Assembly (NCBI RefSeq): GCF_014529705.1
Contig: NZ_JAANIH010000029.1
Span: forward strand, 42,836-106,835
Length of the DNA stretch: 64,000 nucleotides
Direction of reading: 5' to 3'
Source: Bradyrhizobium campsiandrae
GTDB taxonomy: Bacteria > Pseudomonadota > Alphaproteobacteria > Rhizobiales > Xanthobacteraceae
Shown here: piece by piece, positions 1 to 7,795 of the stretch
How positions within the stretch are numbered: position 1 is the stretch's first letter
Layout of the letters: each line of letters begins with the position of its first letter
The notes under the pieces: generated by a model
Database searches by the model: none
Told to the model about the DNA's origin: nothing
The model's input: only the letters and a program-made list of their open reading frames with translations
Position numbers and translations under genes: made by a program

Positions 1-327
1 TCCTCCCATACCACCAAAAACGCCGGAGACCGAGGCAGAATGACGGGCTCGGCGAAGCCGGCTGAGGGCGCTGGTCGTCGAGCGAACGAAGACGTTCTCG
101 CGTTTATGAACCGGGCCCGAAGCGTGCGGCGGAAGTCGGAATAGACCGAGAAGGTCCGCTCGTTTGGCGGGGCAGAGATCTATCTATTAGATCAAAGCTG
201 ACGCGAGAACCCAGGCGGAATAGACGAGTATTCGACGCGCAAGGCGAAAGTGAGTGTCAGGCATGATCGCGCCCCTGACGATCGTGCAGTCCCCTGTGGT
301 CCTCGGCGGATCCGTGACAACAGATAG
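1..327. other. Gene-free edge of window
   Basis: I see no convincing gene, RNA or repeat here. The minus-strand hypothetical gene ends at 328, so this is its downstream region. The island continues past the left edge of the window, because nothing resembling an attachment site or the missing tRNA-Arg 3' half is visible here. Confidence 0.4.
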
Positions 328-978
328 TCACTTGTCGATCTTGCTTGCATTCCGCTGAGCGGGGCGACCGGAGCGCTGGCCAAGAACAGTTTGAAGAATT
401 TCGCCGACAGATCCGGCCGCGCACCAGATGTCGCCCGTGACGCGATGTGGCAGGCCCCGTTCTTTGTCAAGTTGATATGCTCCCTCGAAGGCCTTGTATG
501 CCTCCGAGACTGGGGCAACGTCGAGATCCGCAACTGCTTCGAACAAGTCCACCGCGACATTGAACATGCAGGGCTGAATGTTCGCGACGTCTCCATACCA
601 CTTGAACGTAGTAAACGCGGAGCGGACCTGATCGCGATGCCGCCGGTCAGTCTCGCGTTCCGCGCGCTCGACGAGTGAGCGCGGGACGAGACAAACGACG
701 ATCAGATCCGTGGTCATTGCCGGCAGCTCCTCGACCGGAATGATCCTGGCCTCGTGCACCAGCTCAAGGTGATGATGAAAGAGATTGCGCAGCGCCTTGA
801 GCGCAATGAAATCCGAGGACCCAAAAAGATCCCGACCGGATTCGTGCTTCAGCTTGTCATTCAACCCGTGAAGCGCGTTCAGGAAATTGAGCAACGTGTC
901 GGGATCCGGCGCCTGAAGCTGGTTGAAGTAACATCGGAAGAACCGATCGATCGCGGCATTCAAAGCATCGTAGCTCAT
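328..978 (-). CDS. Hypothetical protein, possible HEPN-like
   Basis: A 216-residue soluble, mostly helical protein that I cannot assign to a family. Residues 62-70 contain ALRNLFHHH, an R-N followed by His, with Arg64 and His69 in R-x4-H spacing. That spacing is the active-site pattern of HEPN ribonucleases of toxin and abortive-infection systems, but without a structure prediction it is only a hint. The gene lies 43 bp downstream of the 1022-1600 gene on the same strand, so the two are probably co-transcribed. The C-terminus is basic and low complexity. Start ATG at 978 has only a weak ribosome-binding site. No signal peptide or membrane segment is visible. Confidence 0.6.
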   Translation of the reverse strand: MSYDALNAAIDRFFRCYFNQLQAPDPDTLLNFLNALHGLNDKLKHESGRDLFGSSDFIALKALRNLFHHHLELVHEARIIPVEELPAMTTDLIVVCLVPRSLVERAERETDRRHRDQVRSAFTTFKWYGDVANIQPCMFNVAVDLFEAVADLDVAPVSEAYKAFEGAYQLDKERGLPHRVTGDIWCAAGSVGEILQTVLGQRSGRPAQRNASKIDK

Positions 979-1021
979 GGACGGTGTCCGTGTGTAATGA
1001 GGTCTGGACCGCGGAGTTCTG

Positions 1022-1600
1022 CTAAAGGCGCCGCATCAATTCGAGATCCGGAAACTCGTTCGCGCAGGCCTGCACCCTTTCATAGATGGCGTGATCATCA
1101 CCGTGGATACCCAACGTAAGGTAGGTATTTCTGTCGTCTTGCCGGGCGTAGATAATCCATTCGCCCGTCAATCGTCGGGCTTGGCTACGATCGCGGTATC
1201 CCGAGATGACGAACTCGTGCAGCAGGAAGCCCATCATCTTGTCATCGGCAATTGGTATCTTGGCCGCCGTCTCTTTGAGGTGATCGGCAAAGCCGTTTGC
1301 GCGCCAGTGATTTACGACATTCGTCGGAATAAAAGCGGATTGATGGTAGTGCTTGTGCCACAGCCCCTGTAGCGGCGACTTTGCAAACCGCGACGGCGGC
1401 TTGGTCAGGCTAGGACGTGCGATGGGATGGCCCTCGAGGCCGGCTATTTCATCAAAGATCGCAAACACGTTGTCGGTACGGCCGTCGTACATCTCGGTGA
1501 GCTCGCGAACCAGGCCCGAGGCATATCGGCCATTCACCAGGTTGAGGTCGAGGTTTTCACGGATGTAGGTCGTGCTGTGGCTATGTGCATCTGATCCCAT
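1022..1600 (-). CDS. Hypothetical protein, partner of downstream gene
   Basis: A 192-residue soluble protein of unknown function. It is rich in aromatic residues and histidine around residues 75-95 (LWHKHYHQSAF) and has a compact C-terminal half with LTGEWIIYARQ near 143-153, which looks like a small alpha/beta fold. The start at 1600 is preceded by AGAGGC as a plausible ribosome-binding site. It is upstream of, and 43 bp from, the 216-residue gene with an R-x4-H motif. Two small co-oriented unknowns of this kind on a mobile element would suit a toxin-antitoxin or defence pair, but nothing in this sequence proves that. Confidence 0.6.
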   Translation of the reverse strand: MGSDAHSHSTTYIRENLDLNLVNGRYASGLVRELTEMYDGRTDNVFAIFDEIAGLEGHPIARPSLTKPPSRFAKSPLQGLWHKHYHQSAFIPTNVVNHWRANGFADHLKETAAKIPIADDKMMGFLLHEFVISGYRDRSQARRLTGEWIIYARQDDRNTYLTLGIHGDDHAIYERVQACANEFPDLELMRRL

Positions 1601-1708
1601 TTGCCTCTAGTCATAGAACCATGGGTCAACCTGTGCAATGCGAGCGCCCGGGCTCCGTATGCACCTCAAGTGCCGCCGGGGTTCTGCTGGTTGATCGGTT
1701 GGCCTGGC

Positions 1709-1990
1709 CTAAGGCGTTCCCTCCATCTGTTTGCACCTGGTCAAGACTTTCTTCGGGAGCCAACCATAATCGGTGCTGCCGTCGCTACTATGCATGACGA
1801 ACCACCAATCCTGGTACTCATCGCGGACCGCGACCTTGTCGCCCTTGTTGACCGGCATGTAGCGCGGCTCGGTTTGGCCGTCAGGCCGGTTCGCGAGTTC
1901 GATGTCTTTCGAGACTGTGCACTCGGTGTAGAATGCGCTGGCCGGGGCCGTCAGAGCGAAGAGCGCAACAACGGCGAGAAAAGACTTCAT
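1709..1990 (-). CDS. Secreted SH3-like small protein
   Basis: A 93-residue precursor. Residues 1-18 (MKSFLAVVALFALTAPAS) are a clear Sec signal peptide ending in an Ala-Ser-Ala cleavage site. The mature part resembles a bacterial SH3 fold: a basic/acidic strand pattern with GDKVAV, a WWF core and GWLPKKVL near the end. It has two Cys that could form a disulfide in the periplasm. I chose the internal ATG at 1990 because the signal peptide begins there; an upstream in-frame Met at 2074 would add a non-hydrophobic 28-residue leader. Proteins of this type bind peptides or glycan at the cell envelope; the target is unknown. Confidence 0.7.
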   Translation of the reverse strand: MKSFLAVVALFALTAPASAFYTECTVSKDIELANRPDGQTEPRYMPVNKGDKVAVRDEYQDWWFVMHSSDGSTDYGWLPKKVLTRCKQMEGTP

Positions 1991-2208
1991 CAGGTTCTTG
2001 TGTCCTTCAGCGTCCTCATGCCCTTGTTGACCATGCCGGTTCCACGCCTGGCGGTGTCTTGCGTCTTTGGGCATGGGAATTCATTACATTCAGAACGCTT
2101 GGCGGGTGTGCCGTCCGATTTCAGAGAGGTCAAGTTGGGATTTTTCGGGGGTGTGAGTTGCGGGCAAGGCAAAACGATTTGTTAGGGGTCCCGCAAGCAA
2201 GTTATGGG

Positions 2209-2457
2209 ATGATACCCGCAGAGATTGCAAGCATGCCCTCGCATTGGAAGAAGCGACTTCAAGATCTGATCGATTTGACGAACGACCGCATCCGGCGGCT
2301 TGAGGCCGGCGAAACGCTGAGGATGGCCGTCGGCGTACATTCGGCAGACGCCACTCGGCAGACGATCGAAAACGAGCGCGCGATCGTTGTGCGGCTACAG
2401 CAGACGATCGAGGCGCTGAATGCCGCCGTCCAGAACCGACACTCCAGCACCGGTTAG
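2209..2457 (+). CDS. Small coiled-coil protein
   Basis: An 82-residue protein (74 if started at the second Met, 2233). It is nearly all helix, with heptad-like spacing in DLTNDRIRRLEAGE and in the C-terminal VVRLQQTIEALN segment, so a dimeric coiled coil is likely. No enzymatic motif is visible. It is divergent from the SH3-like gene (start 1990) and convergent with the PilZ gene. The function is unknown; small proteins of this style are common on alphaproteobacterial plasmids and islands. Confidence 0.55.
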   Translation: MIPAEIASMPSHWKKRLQDLIDLTNDRIRRLEAGETLRMAVGVHSADATRQTIENERAIVVRLQQTIEALNAAVQNRHSSTG

Positions 2458-2594
2458 CGGCGCGTCGTGATAGTCGTCCACCAGTTCAGCGGAGCCGCGC
2501 GCTAGTCTCGTGTGAGCTCAAGACAGCGAAAGGCGAGCGCGACGAATACAATAGCGCTGCAGCAGCCTTGACGAAGGGATCGAAAATTGTGGTC

Positions 2595-2846
2595 CTATGT
2601 TACCACAAAGATGACCCCGACCCGTCTCTCCTTGCGCCACGCGATCTGACACGGTTTGCGCAATTGCTCGCTGTCGATGACCAGCGTGAACCGTTCAGGA
2701 AACCACAGCGGACTATTGATCTCGATGGCCGCGCCTGTTTCAGAGAGATTGCGAACCGTGCACGGGAGTGCGCTGCCGGAAAATTCAATAGTCCCCGATT
2801 TCAGCACTCGGCGTCTGGGCGAGATGCGATGGTCTTCATTCGTCAT
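2595..2846 (-). CDS. PilZ domain protein
   Basis: An 83-residue stand-alone PilZ domain, a beta-barrel that usually binds cyclic di-GMP. It opens with NEDHRISPRRRVLKSGTIEF, giving the RxxxR element, and has NLSETGAAIE in place of the D/NxSxxG motif. Both key motifs of PilZ are therefore present, so ligand binding is plausible. ATG 2846 is chosen because the PilZ motif follows directly; an in-frame extension to 2975 has no family similarity. The effector partner is unknown. The cluster of c-di-GMP enzymes after 42.8 kb lies outside the island and need not be linked. Confidence 0.75.
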   Translation of the reverse strand: MTNEDHRISPRRRVLKSGTIEFSGSALPCTVRNLSETGAAIEINSPLWFPERFTLVIDSEQLRKPCQIAWRKERRVGVIFVVT

Positions 2847-2959
2847 GGTTCGCGCGCGATTCACTCCCAACGAGTGCGCATAAGACGGCTCGTAGATCGG
2901 ATTTTCAATCCCCCGGATTGATGTAAGACGGTCGGCGGGCCCTCTATGGCGTACCTGCG

Positions 2960-3152
2960 ATGCTGGCACGCACAATAGACCTGAACGTCCTAGCGGCTGC
3001 CCGTCTCGTCGAGAGCCGCACCAGAAAGTTCGATCTTGCGGGGCGCGCCGGATATCTCTTCAGCCCGGGTTTGAGCGGCTGCTTACCTTGAAGGAAGCCG
3101 GTTCCCTGGCAAGCCCGGCAAGGTGCTCGCCGATCTCGGCAAACTGCTCTGA
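2960..3152 (+). pseudogene. Possible small frameshifted ORF
   Basis: An ATG at 2960 opens a 43-codon frame (MLARTIDLNVLAAARLVESR...) that stops at about 3091. The next frame continues with coding-like sequence (GSRFPGKPGKVLADLGKLL) to a stop at 3152. The simplest reading is one roughly 63-codon gene with a single-base frameshift. The compositional evidence is weak and no family is recognised. Confidence 0.25.
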
Positions 3153-3267
3153 TGGCTCTGCTCACAAGAACGATCTGGGAGCGCGCGGGACTCCCGTAGT
3201 TCATCTGCAGAGATTCGTTGCCGGCAGCCTCGCATCGCGAGGCGCGGGCGCCGGAAGAATGGCGGTG

Positions 3268-3519
3268 CTAGGTTGTCGATCGCTTCGACCCGATGTGGGA
3301 CGCAAGCAGATCCGCCACGTCCACATCGAGGGCGGCGGCAATCCGGTCCAGCGATTCCAGGGTGGGATTGGCTTTGGCGACCTCCAACGCACTGACGAGT
3401 GCCTGGCGAACGTCCGCCTCATCGGCGAGATCGTGCTGCGACCATGATTTCTCATTTCGCAGCCGACGGAGATTGCGGGCAAGCAGCCGTCTCGTATGTG
3501 CAGGGTTTCGCCGCCTCAT
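3268..3519 (-). CDS. XRE-family transcriptional regulator
   Basis: An 83-residue helix-turn-helix repressor of the Cro/C1 (XRE) type. The HTH spans about residues 12-67: LARNLRRLRNEKSWSQHDLA leads into ADVRQALVSALE, the recognition helix, followed by PTLESLDRIAAALDVDVADL. The protein is little more than the DNA-binding domain, as in many antitoxins and phage or plasmid repressors. A palindrome overlapping a promoter lies 39 bp upstream (3558-3586), which fits autoregulation and control of the divergent gene at 3868. No partner toxin gene is recognisable nearby. Confidence 0.85.
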   Translation of the reverse strand: MRRRNPAHTRRLLARNLRRLRNEKSWSQHDLADEADVRQALVSALEVAKANPTLESLDRIAAALDVDVADLLASHIGSKRSTT

Positions 3520-3557
3520 CCATCAGGATGATGCATTTGCGAGGAAGTCGCGCTACA

Positions 3558-3586
3558 CGCTTTAACGTATAATACACGTCTAAGCG
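3558..3586. promoter_or_regulatory. Operator palindrome with promoter
   Basis: Imperfect inverted repeat with arms CGCTTTAACGTAT and ATACACGTCTAAGCG. TATAAT is embedded at 3568-3573 and could be a -10 box on the plus strand. It sits between the XRE repressor gene (start 3519, minus) and the divergent hypothetical gene (start 3868, plus). The position and symmetry suit the repressor's own operator; binding is inferred. Confidence 0.5.
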
Positions 3587-3867
3587 TATAGCGTTGGCGG
3601 CGTATACTCTTGCGAGCAAGACGATGTTGTTGGGTCGCGCCCCGTTACGTCAATCAACGCCAGACAAGCTGGTACCAACCTTCATGCGCGGAACGTTGCC
3701 GCACAGACTTCATGCCGTGGCTTGCGACCGAGGTTTCGTGATCGAGGATGAGCTTTATACTGCGCCAAACATGCAATTCTGTCGGGCAAGATTGCGTCGG
3801 GCGAAGCTCGTATCGCCGCAATCGGATAGGCAGTTCGATTCCGTGACTATGGCTTTGGGGGAGAGTG

Positions 3868-4119
3868 ATGATGGCAACAGACGACGGCAACGTCGTGCCG
3901 TTCGACTACATCTACCGTGGCGAGCGGCATCAATGCGGATATCGGATCGTCGGCGACAAGCTCGTCGTGGTCGTGGGGGAGAAAGAACGCATCGCCGAGC
4001 GTGGGCGAATGATGCCTGACCGGCTCGCCCGCGTTCTCGTCCACGAATTGCTGGTGGAGGCCGAATTCGCCAGGAGGGCCCGGGAGACCAGCAATCGGCC
4101 CGATGCGCCGCCCTGTTGA
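3868..4119 (+). CDS. Small hypothetical protein
   Basis: An 83-residue protein with no recognised domain. It has short beta-rich segments (VVPFDYIYRGERHQCGYRI and DKLVVVVGE) and a helical, Glu/Arg-rich second half. The GGGGGAG run ending at 3863 is a good ribosome-binding site for ATG 3868 or 3871. It is the first plus-strand gene after the 3558-3586 operator and so could be controlled by the divergent XRE repressor. Nothing further can be said about function. Confidence 0.6.
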   Translation: MMATDDGNVVPFDYIYRGERHQCGYRIVGDKLVVVVGEKERIAERGRMMPDRLARVLVHELLVEAEFARRARETSNRPDAPPC

Positions 4120-4299
4120 AACCTCGGAGGCGTCGCTGTGGCACATGCACGATCCGATCGGGGCGTCTCTTCACACTTCACATCCCGGCAGATGCCTCCT
4201 AGTGTCAACAACGCTGGGTTTAACCCGACGCTAACCCGCAACTCTCTAATCTCGACCGCAACGCAAGCCTGCGAAACCGGTCGATACGGCAGAACGCTC

Positions 4300-4590
4300 A
4301 TGTCGAACGTCGCGAAATTCCGGAAGCCGATCTCGTCGCAACCCAATCCCAGGCCCGAGAACGCGCCGGCCGTCGCCGAGGCTCTACTTCGCACTCCAGG
4401 CCGGGGCGACGAAATACCGAGGCGTGTTTGACGGGACCTTCGCTATATCCTCTTGTTTATCGAGCTGGCCGCCGCTCATCTGCGCCGCGCCGCGATGAAC
4501 CCCGATCCAAATGCCACGGATGTTTCGGTATGCATCACGCAAGCCGAAGAATTGATCGAGAGGGCACGAATGCGAGCGTCAGAGCTCTGA
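4300..4590 (+). pseudogene. Frameshifted hypothetical gene
   Basis: Three coding-like stretches in two frames read as one protein of about 95 residues. ATG 4300 opens MSNVAKFRKPISSQPNPRPE. A shift near 4385 leads to LYFALQAGATKYRGVF. A second shift near 4440 returns to the first frame with YILLFIELAAAHLRRAAM and ends TQAEELIERARMRASEL at 4590. The first frame on its own would stop at TGA 4429-4431. Two compensating shifts make a decayed gene (or assembly errors) likelier than two tiny genes. No family recognised. Confidence 0.35.
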
Positions 4591-4692
4591 TGGACGGCTG
4601 CGCGCCCGGTTTCGGAAACAGCGCGTTGACATCATAGTTAAGTCTGGTTCGATGACTGGGACTTGTTCCTTTCCCTATATTGGGGTTCTGAA

Positions 4693-5082
4693 TTGGCGAA
4701 ACGGAAAGACGAATCCATCGACGCAGCTATCGGTGCCCGTATCCGGAGCCTGCGTCTCCATCAGGGACTCACCCAGGAGACACTGGCCGGCAAGCTCGGG
4801 ATCACGTTCCAGCAGATTCAGAAGTACGAACAGGGCAAGAACCAGGTCAACCCGACAAGGCTTCTCAAGTTCGCCAACATTTTTGGCGTCTCGGCCGGCT
4901 TCCTGCTCGGCGAGAGGCAACTGAAATCGCAAGGCGCTCAATTGCCGGCAATCTTGACCGCCGATGTGGACAAGGACGCCGTCAGGATGTTCGAGGCATT
5001 TCAGCAGATTACCGATCGGAGGCTCAGACGGCAGCTCTCGGTGCTCGCAGAGCGGATCGCCAGGGCGGGTGAGAACGCCTGA
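4693..5082 (+). CDS. XRE-family transcriptional regulator
   Basis: A regulator of about 129 residues with an N-terminal Cro/C1-type HTH: IGARIRSLRLHQGLTQETLA, then KLGITFQQIQKYEQGKNQVN carrying the recognition helix, then PTRLLKFANIFGVSAGFLLG. The C-terminal 50 residues are helical and charged and probably dimerise. It matches the generic alphaproteobacterial XRE regulators that begin AKRKDESIDAAIGARI, so I place the start at TTG 4693, eight bases after GGGG. A longer TTG-started form from 4663 is also possible. Its target is unknown; it faces the minus-strand core that starts with DUF736. Confidence 0.85.
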   Translation: MAKRKDESIDAAIGARIRSLRLHQGLTQETLAGKLGITFQQIQKYEQGKNQVNPTRLLKFANIFGVSAGFLLGERQLKSQGAQLPAILTADVDKDAVRMFEAFQQITDRRLRRQLSVLAERIARAGENA

Positions 5083-5091
5083 CCCGTAGTC

Positions 5092-5265
5092 TCAGCGCCG
5101 CATCATTGCGGGCTGGCGCCGTGCAGCGGCGACCTTCGCTTGAAGCCGCTCCGTTTCACTGGGCGGACGCCCCTGGCCTTCGGGCCGCGCCACGTCCTGC
5201 GCCAAGGACCCCATGCTGGGCTCGCCGGCAATATCCTGCGGCTCCTCAGCACAAGGTGCGGTCAT
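5092..5265 (-). CDS. Small hypothetical protein
   Basis: A possible 57-residue protein ending TERLQAKVAAARRQPAMMRR, a basic helix that looks coding. It lies downstream of DUF736 on the same strand, with 173 bp between. There is no good ribosome-binding site before ATG 5265, and a competing plus-strand frame covers the same DNA, so the call is tentative. Confidence 0.3.
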   Translation of the reverse strand: MTAPCAEEPQDIAGEPSMGSLAQDVARPEGQGRPPSETERLQAKVAAARRQPAMMRR

Positions 5266-5438
5266 CGCGCGCCACGCCGCCGTGTCCGGCGCAAGGTGCG
5301 ATGGACCATGCACTTTGCCCGGCCGGCGACATGGCGGATGCGGTCGAAAGAGTTCGCCAAGGCGCATCTTCGCGGCGTGCCGCGCGAGGTAGAAGAGCTG
5401 CGGCGCCTCGCGAGGGGCGAGGCGCCGTGATGCTCGGT

Positions 5439-5735
5439 TCAGCGCGACCAGACCAGCGCGTAGCCGTCATCGACTGCGACGAGGTTCGCATAGATCGGCG
5501 CCGGGAAGGAGGGGTCGTCGAGCTTCACCGAGTGGTAGACGGTCTTCTCTTTCGAGGTGCGCTGCCACGCGGCTCCAATCTCGACATTGCCTGCCAGCAC
5601 GCGCAGGTCGGGAGCCTTCTCATTCTCGGAGGATTCGGCTGGGGTGAAGCGCGCCTTGATGTTGAGCGAGAGCGTCTTGATGGTGCCGGTGTACGAGCCG
5701 TCTTCAGCGCGGGTGAAGGTGCCAATCTGAGCCAT
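5439..5735 (-). CDS. DUF736 domain protein
   Basis: A 98-residue protein that matches the DUF736 family over its whole length: MAQIGTFTRAEDGSYTGTIK at the start, LSLNIKARFTP, DLRVLAGNVEIGAAWQR, and DPSFPAPIYANLV near the end. DUF736 proteins are small, common on alphaproteobacterial plasmids and ICEs, and have no established function; their pattern suggests a single-strand-binding or accessory replication role. Ribosome-binding site AGGAGA lies 6 bases before ATG 5735. It belongs to the minus-strand core with DUF2493, the Toprim protein and the helicase. Its 116-bp leader is partly shared with the DUF2493 gene. Confidence 0.9.
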   Translation of the reverse strand: MAQIGTFTRAEDGSYTGTIKTLSLNIKARFTPAESSENEKAPDLRVLAGNVEIGAAWQRTSKEKTVYHSVKLDDPSFPAPIYANLVAVDDGYALVWSR

Positions 5736-5851
5736 GGTGATCTCCTGTTGCTTGTTTCAAGCCCGCGACCATCGCGGCCTTGATGGCGGTCAGTGAGAGC
5801 CGCAACGACCGACCTGCAGCCGTCAGGCCCGCAGCACAGCGGAGGATGGCG
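5736..5851 (-). promoter_or_regulatory. DUF736 leader, shared with DUF2493
   Basis: This leader and the one before DUF2493 (7471-7583) share three blocks in the same order and spacing. Read on the minus strand these are CGCCATCCTCCGCT, TGCAGGTC, and AAGGCCGCGATGG followed by CGCGG. The lengths are almost equal (116 and 113 bp). The coding genes are unrelated, so the conserved part is the leader itself, either a promoter/operator or an RNA element. Confidence 0.5.
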
Positions 5852-6531
5852 TCGAGCGATCTTGTTGTCTCGCGAGGAATGCCGCCGCTTGGCGGCAGGG
5901 GAAGAAGATCGCGATCAAGCCATTGCAGGGCAAAGGTCGGCGAGCGCAGCGAGCGTATTGTGGCGCGTGATCCGCCAGCAAAAAAGGCCCGCATGGACGA
6001 GGGCATCTGCAACTCACGGGAGAGCACTGGCTCAAGGTCGCACCAAGCACAGCCGATGATGGCTGGCCGGCCGCAGCAATCGTCTGGCTCTCGCAGCAAG
6101 GCTCACCCCCGATCACGATCGGACGAAGGCTCCGGATCTCTTTGTGAAGGTTGGCCTTGGTCGAACGCCGCGCGACAGTGGACCCGAGCAGACCGTCGGA
6201 ACGGGTGATGCCGAGCTCTCGGCTGGCGACGGCAATGCAATCTCCAATCAAGAGGCGATCAACGCGTCAGGGCGGTGAACAGATCGCGGCGCGGCTCCAG
6301 CGGATTGACCGCTCCTGCCGCCGTCGGCCTCTCGACGCGATCGCACGTCAACTCCTTGGTGCTGATCGGCATGACCGAGCCGCAGTGCCATCGTTCGGAC
6401 ATTGTCCTTGGGAAGCAACAGTGGCGCTGCGCGGTTCCGAGTCAGGGACATGAGATCTTGAACGAGCACCATTTGATGCGGGCATTCTTGTCGGGTCAGG
6501 ACCGAGAATTTCTTGTCGGCCGTGGCGGCGC
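5852..6531. other. Gene-poor region between DUF2493 and DUF736
   Basis: About 680 bp without a convincing gene. A short minus-strand frame near 6274-6390 (MPISTKELTCDRVERPTAAG...) looks coding for about 37 codons and then stops; it may be a remnant. The rest shows only out-of-frame open stretches. The part next to DUF736 is its leader. Confidence 0.4.
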
Positions 6532-7470
6532 TTACGCGCCGCCATTGCCGAACTGCCAGACGGGAATTCCGAGCTTGCGCGCCTTGTCGGCCAGATTATC
6601 CTGGATGCCGGTACCCGGGAAGACCATGACGCCGATCGGCATCAACGTCAGCATGAGATCGTTGCGCTTGAAGGGTGCCGCCTTGGCGTGCTTCGTCCAG
6701 TCCGGCCTGAAAGCGACTTGCGGCACCTTGCGGTTCGTCGCCCATTTGGCGGCGATCAACTCGGCGCCTTTCGGCGAGCCGCCGTGCAGCAGGACCATGT
6801 CGGGGTGCTTGCCATGCACCTTGTCGAGACGATCCCAGATGAGGTGGTAGTCATCGAAGTCGAGGCCTCCGGTGAGTGCGATCTTGGGTCCGACCGGGAC
6901 GAGCACCTCGGTATCGGCACGACGCTTTGCGGCCAGAAAATCCCTGGAGTCGATGATCGCTGCGGTGACCGCGCGATGGTCGACCAGCGATCCGGATCGG
7001 GGCCGCCAGAGTGAGCCGGTGTGGGTTTCGAATTGCTCGATGGCCAGCTCGCGGAAGAGCTCGATGGCGTTGCGCCGCTCGATCAGGGTCATGCCCTCGG
7101 CGATGAGCCGTTCCAGTTCGACCGAGCGGATTTCTGAGCCGTCCTGATCCTTCTGGCTGCGCTTTTGCGCCAGTTCGTTGCCGTCGAGCTCGCGTTCGAT
7201 CCGTTCGGTGGCGCGGTGGAAGAGATTGACGCTGCCCCACAGCAGGTTCTCCAGATCGGGTTCGAGGCGGGTGTCGCTGAGTGTCGCGATCAGGGCGTCG
7301 AAGATGTCGGCGACGGCGTTGGCGACGGTGCGCGCTTCGGGCAGTAGTCTGGGGTCCGGTTCGTCCTGGAACGGGCGATAGCCGTGAAGCTGGAGTTCAG
7401 TGAGGACGTGATCGGTTGGGGATGTCGTGAGCACGGGATCGAAAACCTGGTCGTCACGATCGGTCGTCAT
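6532..7470 (-). CDS. DUF2493 domain protein
   Basis: A 312-residue protein. The N-terminal half is helical and acidic; the C-terminal part from about residue 195 is a DUF2493 domain, a Rossmann-like SLOG-superfamily fold thought to bind nucleotides or nucleotide-derived ligands. Visible motifs are KIALTGGLDFDDYHLIWDRL, then MVLLHGGSPKGAELIAAKWA with the Gly-rich loop, then RNDLMLTLMPIGVMVFPGTG. I start at ATG 7470, preceded by GGAAA; an in-frame upstream Met at 7503 falls in the conserved leader. The gene travels with DUF736 and the Toprim and helicase genes on alphaproteobacterial plasmids; its biochemical role is not established. Confidence 0.88.
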   Translation of the reverse strand: MTTDRDDQVFDPVLTTSPTDHVLTELQLHGYRPFQDEPDPRLLPEARTVANAVADIFDALIATLSDTRLEPDLENLLWGSVNLFHRATERIERELDGNELAQKRSQKDQDGSEIRSVELERLIAEGMTLIERRNAIELFRELAIEQFETHTGSLWRPRSGSLVDHRAVTAAIIDSRDFLAAKRRADTEVLVPVGPKIALTGGLDFDDYHLIWDRLDKVHGKHPDMVLLHGGSPKGAELIAAKWATNRKVPQVAFRPDWTKHAKAAPFKRNDLMLTLMPIGVMVFPGTGIQDNLADKARKLGIPVWQFGNGGA

Positions 7471-7583
7471 GGCGATTTCCTTTGTCGGATCGGCCGCGCC
7501 CATCGCGGCCTTCGTGGCGACGAAAGGCGGCGGGCGGACCGGACCTGCACCGCGCAGCGGCCGAAGCGGAGCGGAGGATGGCG
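7471..7583 (-). promoter_or_regulatory. DUF2493 leader, shared with DUF736
   Basis: Homologous in sequence blocks and length to the DUF736 leader (5736-5851). The best conserved blocks are GCGGAGGATGGCG at its far end and GCGGCCTT near 7504-7511 (plus-strand reading). It runs directly into the large palindrome at 7578-7655. Confidence 0.5.
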
Positions 7584-7655
7584 GGAGCCGGCTATTTTGC
7601 TTCGCGATGTAAAGCGCCCGTTAGGGCGCGACGGAAAATAGCCGGCTCCCGCCAT
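7578..7655. repeat. 21-bp-arm palindrome with nested hairpin
   Basis: Perfect inverted repeat: arm 7578-7598 (ATGGCGGGAGCCGGC then TATTTT) and its exact complement at 7635-7655. Inside the 36-bp spacer is a second hairpin, GCGCCC-GTTA-GGGCGC (7614-7629). It lies between the Toprim gene (ends 7796, minus) and DUF2493. It could be a strong terminator or attenuator, or a cruciform-type replication or transfer site. Confidence 0.75.
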
Positions 7656-7795
7656 TGCGTGGCCGGACCGCTTGCCGCAGGGTCGCCCTCTCAGAAGGCC
7701 GGGGATGCGGCCTCTCCGGCATCGCAGGAAACGTTGGCGATCTCGTCCGACCGAACATGCGAGCCGCGCGCTCGCTTCCCCTTATCGGCGTCGCC

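Noticed and set aside
5140..5430. Plus-strand ORF ending KEFAKAHLRGVPREVEELRR
   Set aside because: It looks partly coding but has no start with a ribosome-binding site and overlaps the minus-strand small ORF; neither could be preferred firmly.
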